From positions 9,235,001 to 9,299,000 of the forward strand of contig NC_092570.1 in assembly GCF_037975245.1 (NCBI RefSeq): 64,000 nt of DNA. The letters run 5' to 3'. The notes under the pieces are model-generated. The model saw nothing but the letters and a program-made list of their open reading frames with translations. It did not search any database and was not told the origin of the DNA. The translations under genes and the position numbers were made by a program. The number at the start of each line of letters is the position of its first letter. Position 1 is the stretch's first letter. Positions 56,154 to 64,000 of this stretch are shown here, one piece after another. The DNA comes from Apostichopus japonicus. Taxonomy: Eukaryota > Echinodermata > Holothuroidea > Aspidochirotida > Stichopodidae.

Positions 56154-57477
56154 TGCAGTATGCTATAAAGACTTTGATTCTTCCTATCTTGTAGAGTTTG
56201 TCTCTGAGACTGCGAAGAGGACCGGTATTCTCCTAGATCCTGTTTATACAGGTAAATCAGCCTACCACATGGTCAAGAAATTACAGACAGCACCAGAAAT
56301 GTTCCAAGGAAAGAAAATACTCTTCTACAATACCGGTAGGTGTTTCTAATGAATAATAATAAGTAATACTTATATAGCGCATAATCAGCAAAGCTGCTCA
56401 AAGCGCTTTACAAATGTAAAACTTAAAAACAAATAGTAACAAAAACCAAAATATTAAATATAAACTACGGTAATAAGGCAAAAATTGTAACTGCCAAAAG
56501 CAACAATATAAAAAACACACCCATACTACACGATACTAGAAACTAAAACGCAATAGTCCAAAACAATTCAGAAGTATGTAAATAGATTCAATCATAGCCC
56601 ATGTTTAAATATAAATAAGTATGAGAAACTATAGTACAGTAAGACAATTATTGTAAAAACCTAACACAGATAGTAAAAAACACCCAATATTCAGTAACAT
56701 CTTCTGACAATTATACTATGATATTATAGTTTACTTTGACTCAAGTAATGATATGATGATATTAATAGGAAAAGAAAAAGTAGGCTGTAACAGATTTTGA
56801 CAAAATTGCGGCAGGTTTCAGTTCAGAGTATAGCTATATTTTTGGCATTGTCCACAATGACTTATATTTTGTGAGATGCACGCATAGAACGGTTAGGTAA
56901 ATATAAAGGGGGGAAAGGAATAACATGTTTGTGAAGCTAAACTAACAAGTGCTATCGTGTTCGTAAATTAAAAGTGCTCCTTTATTATTAAAATGTCTGT
57001 ACTCTTTTTACATTTTTATATTAGGCCTAATAAAATTGCGCATTCGTGTTTCTTCGTAAATTACTTGTTATTCGCGAAGGAAGTTGCGGTACTGAATTTA
57101 ACGGAATATATTTTTTTTCGAGTAGATTTTAAGGGTATAACTTTATGGATTGCCCCGTCCAATCAAGGCACACATTCCACTTCCTCTCGAAGTTGGTTAC
57201 CACCCGCACATATTTATTCATCTTCCATCGCCTCTGAAAAATGTCTAATATGGGTGGTAGTGAGTGGGAAAGGAGAGGGCGGGCAGCCTATAGGGAGGCA
57301 ATTGAGCTGAGATGGGGTTATCTACCATAATCCCTGTTCTGGCTATATGCACACTATACTCTCCGAATTAGCATTTTACGTTTCTTTGTTTTATTTTGAA
57401 CAGGTTCTTTTATTGGTTTACTAAGTGAAACATTTTATCGAGCAGTTACTGGTAGGGGACTGATGAATGGAGTCTAA
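54570..57477 (+). CDS. PLP-dependent D-cysteine desulfhydrase / ACC deaminase-like enzyme, last three exons
   Basis: Exons 54570-54748, 56195-56335 and 57404-57477 (stop TAA), all GT-AG with fitting phases, encode about 131 C-terminal residues. The run ETAKRTGILLDPVYTGKSAY then MVKK..PEMFQGKKILFYNTG matches the C-terminal part of the PLP fold-type II D-cysteine desulfhydrase/ACC deaminase family, where the Thr of the HTGG motif contacts the PLP ring nitrogen; here it is NTGS. The first exon (YGVFTDEIV) fits the family's YGLSTEEEL position. Enzymes of this family cleave D-cysteine or ACC by beta-elimination or ring opening; the substrate here is unknown. The N-terminal two thirds, with the Schiff-base lysine, is not found upstream; those exons could be distant, unrecognised or lost. 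AATAAA lies 78 bp after the stop. Confidence 0.8.
54864..55095 (+). mobile_element. tRNA-derived SINE, family A, copy 3
   Basis: Best-preserved head: taagctcagtggttaacgc (box A) and ggttcgagtcactcc (box B), then the shared body and a short catac tail. In the first visible intron of the enzyme gene. Confidence 0.85.
55505..55562. repeat. (TA)n tract, left flank of the Penelope dimer
   Basis: About 28 dinucleotides abutting the dimer. Confidence 0.95.
55562..56105. mobile_element. Head-to-head dimer of truncated Penelope-like copies
   Basis: 55562-55923 is the reverse complement of the 3' end of the element at 45891-48130 (from about 47816 to 48172). 55925-56105 is a plus-strand copy of the same end with an internal deletion corresponding to about 47826-48005. 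The two face each other around a short centre near 55924, giving a long inverted repeat. One hammerhead-like core is intact (55681-55707, minus), the other has a stem mismatch (ggggcacc near 56021). TA runs flank both sides (55505-55562; 56126-56150). Confidence 0.85.
56126..56150. repeat. (TA)n tract, right flank of the Penelope dimer
   Basis: About 12 dinucleotides after a (TAA)n run at 56104-56125. Confidence 0.93.
56195..56335 (+). CDS. D-cysteine desulfhydrase-like, second-last exon
   Basis: 141 nt, acceptor ctatcttgtag, donor gtaggt. Reads FVSETAKRTGILLDPVYTGK through KILFYNTG, the most diagnostic block. The preceding intron holds a SINE and the Penelope dimer. Confidence 0.85.
56345..56420 (-). 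mobile_element. LINE 3'-tail fragment
   Basis: Minus strand reads aaagcgctttgagcagc, gcgctatataag, then (TTA)n-like sequence. Same tail as at 4590-4632 and on the SINE at 10700-11000. In the last intron of the enzyme gene. Confidence 0.6.
57404..57477 (+). CDS. D-cysteine desulfhydrase-like, last exon
   Basis: 74 nt, acceptor ttttgaacag. Reads SFIGLLSETFYRAVTGRGLM then NGV and stop. Confidence 0.75.
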
Positions 57478-57554
57478 AAGATCCTTCATTTGAACTGAAA
57501 CCATTTCGTGAGGAAGCGTCGTAATGTTTTCGAAAAGTTATTGTAAGTTGAAGG

Positions 57555-57560
57555 AATAAA
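57555..57560 (+). terminator. Polyadenylation signal AATAAA
   Basis: Canonical hexamer 78 bp after the stop codon of the enzyme gene. Confidence 0.55.
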
Positions 57561-57757
57561 CGTGAAGCTTGCGAGGCTCATCTTTCGTCATAGGTGTTTA
57601 CAATCACTCCGCTTTTGTCAAATAATTTGACATATTTCCAATCGGAAACAAACCTTGATCGAGATGTGTCCTCATGCAGCCGGTATTGATGCAGAAAACG
57701 TACCTCGACAACTCTGTAAAGCTCCGTACTATATCATCGGCATGCATTCTCATATAA

Positions 57758-58165
57758 AATAATAATATTAATAATAATATAAGAATTTGTAAAGCGCTTT
57801 TATCCAGTTAAAAAAGAAAACCTGCTCAGAAGCGCTGCAGGAGCAAAGTACCCAAAATGGACACAACAGTTATCAAACAAATGGATACGCATTCATGAAT
57901 AAGAACGCCTTGAGTTCTTTCTGGAAAGTTGACACATGCATTGTTTTAAGATGTAAGGGGAGACTGTTCCAGAGCTGTGGAGCAAAGCAACGTTCCCCAT
58001 AGGTGGAAGTGCGAACAGTAGGAACAGATAGCATATGTTGTACGCTTGAACAAAGCACCCTGCTAGGTCTGTATTCTTGGAGAAGCTCTCGTAGGTAAAC
58101 ATCATTTATTCGACATGTGATGGCACGTGATTTTTGCAGTTATGGTATTATTGTTGATATGTTGT
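57758..58165 (-). mobile_element. 3' fragment of a CR1/L2-type LINE
   Basis: Minus strand reads CFAPQLWNSLPLHLKTMHVS and TFQKELKAFLF, the ORF2 C-terminal block, then a 3' UTR ending aaagcgctttacaaattc and (TTA)n. 5'-truncated. Confidence 0.75.
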
Positions 58166-59369
58166 TATTTTATAAGAATTATTTTTTAGAGAATGAACGC
58201 ACTTCATTGAACGAGATGAGTTTCTTTGAGCATGCGCGAATGAAATCATGAATTACTTGTTGATTTTTTTTTAATTGCCCCTCAAGCGGAATATTTAGCT
58301 TTTTAATTCCTTAAAGAACGTTGGGATAAGAGTACCTATAGCGGCATTGCATTAACGGGAAAAATGTCGATTAAAGTGACTAGAGCTCAAATAAATTGGC
58401 TAGATATGACAAAAAATGACATTTTTTACGTTGCACAAGAAATTTGCCGAGGCAAATGGTGTTGGATGTAACTATAGCTGCCTCTGTTGTTGATGTGAAA
58501 TTAAAAGATTATGTCTTGAATGTTTCGAATTTCTAAAACAATGGATTATCATCAACATTTAGGCGTTGGGCTGAAGAGCTGACGTCGTCATCATCAAATT
58601 TAGCATTAAAGGGGCATTCCAGGTATATTAAGCAATTTGTTAAAGAAGAACATTTTGAGAACTAGAATAGCTATAGAAACATTAATATCACTAATTTTGT
58701 TCTTGTTTCTTTGACTATGACATATCAAACATAAAAGTCTGCCTAAAGTCAACCCTATAATTGATCTCTTGATGTAAATCAAAATACGCATTCCCTTACA
58801 GAAATGTATAAAGCGTCCACCAGTCTGCGTATCTCGAATTCTTGTCAAAACTCTTGAAGTGTGCGGTTTGGTTTGATGTGGATTTGATGCGTGTGGTCGT
58901 GTTGGGAAAGAGTGAATCGGGGTTGGGGGCTGATAAAATATCTAAACCTTTCTTTTTCTTCTCGTTGGCATTTGAGATAAAGATACTTAGTTAGCGGATA
59001 AGTGACGACTTGAAGCTAGCAAACAAGGTCTATACAATTGATGCCATTGCTATCTACCTTTTAATTTGCATTGCTGCATACAGAGTCTATGAATATTCAT
59101 GAGTTTCCATTTTCGGAACATTAACCAACTGAAAGCTATAGTATAGGCGGTCGTTTTACCGGTAGTATTACATACGATAGCATCCTTTAACTACTCACAT
59201 TGTGTTCTAATTTAGCAAATTTTGATATTGACTGACAATCATGTGTTCTGCAGGCTTCATTGTTTTTTCCTTCCTTCATTAATAGTACAATATGTATATA
59301 GGTTAGTGCATTACGATGCTTTCTTTTTTATTTTGTTCCTTTCCTATAGCTATATGTGGTCATTTCTCA
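58166..59369. other. Sequence without recognisable features
   Basis: AT-rich. A possible single transposon end (ttaaaggggcattccagg, 58607-58624) has no partner that I can see. Confidence 0.45.
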
Positions 59370-59404
59370 CTTGAGGAATAGTTCATTGGTAGAACACCAA
59401 CGCT

Positions 59405-59472
59405 GTCACCTTCGGAGCTTATTTATCCGTTTGAAGATAAGCACTCCTGGTACATCACTCTGTGAAGGTGAC
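59405..59472 (-). ncRNA. Stem-loop in the retrotransposon 3' UTR
   Basis: Outer arms gtcaccttc (59405-59413) and gaaggtgac (59464-59472) pair perfectly over 9 bp; inner arms ggagcttat (59414-59422) and ataag-ca-ctcc (59437-59447) pair with a 2-base bulge. Such 3' UTR structures can be RT recognition sites; here that is inference. Confidence 0.5.
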
Positions 59473-59574
59473 TTAGTAGGGAAAAATTCACCTTATGCAG
59501 AATATCTCTGTCTAGATTAGTTTGCTCTGAGGTCTCTGGACTTGGGACCAGACTTTGGTGGGTTAAACCTGGTT

Positions 59575-60420
59575 TTATGAGCGCTCGACCATCCCACTTC
59601 CCTCAGAGCAAATTGCTGGAGTTGTTTGTAGCTCCATCTGTCTGAATGCCTTTGAGTTTCTGCATAGCCAGATGATGTAGCTCGCTCTGAGTGTGATATT
59701 GGCTGCTGTATCGGTTATAGCCTTCTTCTTTCCTTTAGGGATGCCTAAGGATGCAAGACATTTGTTGACTGATGTGTTGCAAAAGCCTCTGCTTCCTACT
59801 TCTATCGGAAAGTAGTATGTAGACCATCCTCTGCTCTCGCAGTCAGCCACTAGGTCTTGGTATTTACACTTCTTTCTAGCATATGCATTTGCCAGATTCT
59901 CCTCCATAGGAACTGTAAGCTCTATGATGATAACATTCTTTGTTTTCTTAGAGAAGATTGTGATATCTGGTCTCTTAGCGGTCTCAGTAATTTCTGGAGG
60001 GAACACTATTTGCTTGTGTTCCTCATCCATCAAGAATATCCAGTCATTGGCCTTCTTCAGGATGTTGGTTGGCTCTGTCTTTGGAAGTGGCAGGACTGGA
60101 TTTCGGTACGTTGTGCCATCAGCTGTACGAAAGGCTATTGTAGAGGTGAAGTCCAGAGTCTCAGATGTATTGAATTTCTTCTGGTTTGCCTCTACGATGT
60201 ACGGTGCCAGACCTGATGCAATTGCCCTCAGTGTTTGGTCATGGCGCCAGTTATACCTTCCACTTTGTAGTGAGTAGCTGCAACCATTTAGGATGTGGAA
60301 CAGTGTGCAATGACGATGATGACATAGTTGGCAGAGTCCTAGATTGGTCTTGCCCCACAGCTTCAGATTGGCAGGAGAAGGAAGTTGATCATGAATTGCA
60401 TTGATGTGGAAGGACAGCAA
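59575..60420 (-). pseudogene. Restriction-like endonuclease domain of the non-LTR retrotransposon
   Basis: 281 codons open to the stop. CCHC at residues 30-47; WRHDQTLRAI near 58-67; PD at 151-152, the acidic residue of the nuclease near 167; then YFPIEVGSRGF near 204-214. Catalytic residues look intact but the element lacks its RT. Confidence 0.8.
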
Positions 60421-60465
60421 TTCTGGTGTCCAGATATACAGAAGTTTCTTCCAGGAGGTGTCGAC

Positions 60466-61104
60466 CTACATGGCAGACTCCCACTTCAACCATTGTCCTT
60501 GTTTCGCACATCCGTAAAGGTAGACCAACATGTCCTCCTCGTCTACATCTTTCACTAGCCCGGTGAGGCATTTCCTGTGTTCTGGTTGACTCATGTCTCT
60601 GATCAGCTTCTGGTTTCTTTTGTAACCGAGACCTGCTCTGTCGGTCTGGCCCCTAGCCATCTCATTAAGGATTAGGTGGCGTTCTTTCTGTTCTAATTCT
60701 TTCATACCATTCCACCTGGCTTTGCTTTTCTTACTTTCCATGCATTTCCTGTAGAGTGTCTGGGTACTACCATCTCTAGAGTGCTTGTTTAGATGGTACT
60801 TGGTTACTTGCATACATTTGACTGAAGTGGTGAGCTTTTTCAGTTGCAGACCATAGTGTTTCCTGCTCCTATACAGAGCGCTGGTGGGGGTACATCTGCT
60901 TATTCTTGCCCACTGCTTCAGGTATTTGGTGCAGATAGCTTCTAGACTTGTGATGTAGGTAATTGGGAAGTTGTAGATGGTGAACTTCCATGTCATTTTG
61001 GGTACGATTGCATTGTTGTAAATCCACAGCTTCATAATGCCACTTAGTTGACTTGTGTCGGTTTTCTGCAGCATCTCTGAAAGCTTTGTTTTTACCAAAA
61101 ACAA
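60466..61104 (-). pseudogene. RT-thumb/linker region of the same non-LTR retrotransposon
   Basis: 212 codons, Lys-rich, containing LWIYNNAIVPKMTWKFTIYN and YLKQWARISRCTPTSALYR. Located between RT and endonuclease in this element type. No RT catalytic motif upstream in the window. Confidence 0.7.
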
Positions 61105-61141
61105 AGCTGTTTACATAACTATAACTATGAAATATTATCAT

Positions 61142-62081
61142 TCCTTGTTAAAACTAAAGAAATTTCTTTGGTGTTCTTATATTTACTTTATTGGCGTGTG
61201 AATTGCATGGTTTTGTTGTTGTTGCTTTGTATAAAAGTCTCCATCTTACACCAATTCAGAGGATATACTACAGAGCCTGAAACATCACTTGAAACTGTAA
61301 ATATATTCTCATCCTATAAATGATACAATTTAATAGGTGGCTGGCTAGATACGTTTAGTCTAGTTCAGTGAATCCAAAAGGTTAGGAAACCAAAATTGAA
61401 AAGCTGTGTCCATGTGATGATCGTTAATGTACAACGGCTTGTATAAAACCTTCTCTTGCCGGTGGGTGCTCAGTAAATTAAGAGGCAGGCGTTTAATTAT
61501 TGTCGCAACCCATCTTTGCTCCCGCGACCCCAACCGTCAGACGAATGCTTACCTCAGCACCTGACCCTTTTCTCAAAAAATGAGGGAGGTGCAAGTATAT
61601 CCCATCCATCATCACTGCATCGCAGTCTTTGTGGAAAGTGTTGTTTCCAAAGTCCATTTTCCAATTGGCAGACCACAAATACCAAATGAACCGGGTTTCT
61701 TGTGAGGTTTTAAACCGGTAACCTAAAGAGGTTTTGGGGCCAGGGATGGGACCATTAATCACACCCCTGGTGGGGCGGATACTGCTGCTACATAACACCT
61801 CTTACAATGTCATGATACCTATGATTCCAAAGTCGAAGGACTGACTATATTACAGTCAGATATGGTATTGGTGTTGGGTTTGCATGTTGCGTGCTAACAA
61901 GGGTAATTGCGAATAGTCACTATAATCCGTGCGGCTTCTGTTACGTAATGATCTCAAGTTTGCAACATAACACAAAATATATAAATTGGTAAACGCACAT
62001 GTGATTTGTTAGTGTTTTGTTTTACTGTACATGTTCGTTTAGTCTTATCCTGAGTGTACAAATAGAACGAGCAAGAAGTGC

Positions 62082-62085
<4 letters not shown>
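61142..62085. other. Sequence without recognisable features
   Basis: No coding or repeated structure I can support; the minus-strand frame at 61493-61798 has no recognisable similarity. Confidence 0.45.

Positions 62086-62166
<81 letters not shown>
62086..62166. repeat. (TA)n microsatellite
   Basis: TA run with a few CA interruptions. Confidence 0.95.
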
Positions 62167-62167
<1 letters not shown>

Positions 62168-62367
62168 CAATGTAGTCATGTGGTCTACAATAAACACACA
62201 CACCCGCATACATATATTTATATGTATAACTTTGAATTTGTAAAATATTAAAATTTCGCATTTTAGTCGGCATTTGATCAAGACATTTTATCGAAAACTA
62301 AAATTGTATTTTGCCTCTGGTAAGTTTCGTCATGTTGATCTATGGTAAAGCCACGTATGTATTTCAT

Positions 62368-62660
62368 ATGTATGTATGTATGTATGTATGTATGCGTGTA
62401 TGCGTGTATGTATGTGTGTGATAGGGTGTATGTATGTATGTATGTATGTATTTTAGATCCTCCTGCAAGCAGGAATTCGCGAAGAAGCCTCATTGGCTTA
62501 TCAAAGCCACAAGCTGACCGAAATCTCTTACATTCATATTTAACGTCCATGATTATGAATTGTCAATTGTCAACAACTCTGTAACTGGACGACATACATT
62601 AATCTTGGAGTGACTCGAGCCGGGATCTTATGATTGGAAAGCACCGGCGTTATAAACACG
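62368..62660 (-). mobile_element. tRNA-derived SINE, family A, copy 4
   Basis: Reverse orientation: (TATG)n tail at 62368-62455, body, box B complement ggagtgactcgagccggg near 62608, and remnants of the head (caccggcgttataaacacgc). Confidence 0.82.
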
Positions 62661-63617
<957 letters not shown>

Positions 63618-64000
63618 GTAGCATGTGTACATACATACAGGTAGCGTGTGACTTAAAAAGTGTATATCATGCACAGTACAGTACAACAATATTATTAAAA
63701 AAAATCCACAAGCAAAGAATTCTGCTTTATAATTACCCATGTCTATGTCAGAAAGTACGTCGGCTCATTGACTGTACCCAGTTAACCATAACTACGTTTT
63801 TCATTCAAGGTGTTATGTTTATCGCAGTAACGAATTTAACGTGACATGTCGAGGTATATACTGTACTGTATACCAATTTGTACAGTATCATAAAGACTGC
63901 ATGGTTGCAGCTATTAAAATAACAGTTGATTATTACTATTATTATGCTACCATGTGTCATGATTGAATAAGTTGCACTTAGATCTCTATAGTATATAGGT

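Larger units (their letters stand above)
59370..61141 (-). mobile_element. 3' part of an RLE-type non-LTR retrotransposon
   Basis: Minus-strand frames 61104-60466 and 60420-59575 are consecutive parts of one polyprotein broken by a frameshift near 60420-60466. The first resembles the thumb region after the RT domain (WIYNNAIVPKMTWKF). The second holds a CCHC motif (Cys 30, Cys 33, His 42, Cys 47) then a PD-(D/E)XK-like endonuclease (RPDITIF...IIIELTVP, Asp 152, Glu 167). CCHC plus restriction-like endonuclease after RT is typical of R2/NeSL/HERO-like elements. The RT itself is missing (5' truncation). The 3' UTR extends to about 59370 and includes a stem-loop. Confidence 0.8.

Overview
This is eukaryotic, animal nuclear DNA. 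The genes are split by GT-AG introns, the sequence is AT-rich, and the gaps are packed with microsatellites, SINEs, LINE remnants, MITEs and Penelope-like elements. The gene content (an INTS6 and an RSF1 orthologue closely matching the vertebrate proteins, plus a PLP-dependent D-cysteine desulfhydrase-like gene that vertebrates generally lack) suggests a marine invertebrate deuterostome, perhaps an echinoderm. That placement is inference; no species marker was seen.

Layout. 439-14153 (minus): nine exons encoding the first 444 residues of Integrator subunit 6 (VWA/MIDAS domain and following conserved region); the 3' half lies beyond the left edge. 14154-20832: intergenic, with a promoter-like segment, a three-member TTAA-flanked MITE family (one copy here) and unexplained exon-like open frames. 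20833-37273 (minus): an apparently complete 13-exon RSF1 gene (1354 residues; DDT-like and WHIM N-terminus, long acidic exon, C4HC3 PHD finger, acidic/basic C-terminus). Both genes have nuclear roles (snRNA processing and transcription attenuation; ISWI nucleosome spacing) and the same orientation, but nothing shows co-regulation.

37274-45890: a repeat-dense, gene-poor block with a degenerate TTACG-rich ~120-bp array, a cluster of perfect or near-perfect hairpins, a nested satellite whose ~275-bp inner unit is amplified five times, and a 105-bp tandem repeat. 45891-48130: a nearly full-length Penelope-like element (reverse transcriptase plus GIY-YIG endonuclease) with inverted terminal arms, a hammerhead-like core and TA-dinucleotide flanks. 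50434-51740: a decayed two-part coding relic. 54570-57477 (plus): the last three exons of a PLP-dependent deaminase/D-cysteine desulfhydrase-like gene, interrupted by a second, head-to-head Penelope dimer in an intron. 59370-61141 (minus): the 3' part of a restriction-like-endonuclease non-LTR retrotransposon. The rest is SINEs, long TA arrays and unremarkable sequence.

The two main genes are solid. The most unusual material is the Penelope copies (ribozyme core overlapping the reading-frame end, inverted arms, insertion in TA tracts) and the structured block at 38-45 kb. I found no convincing multi-gene novel system.
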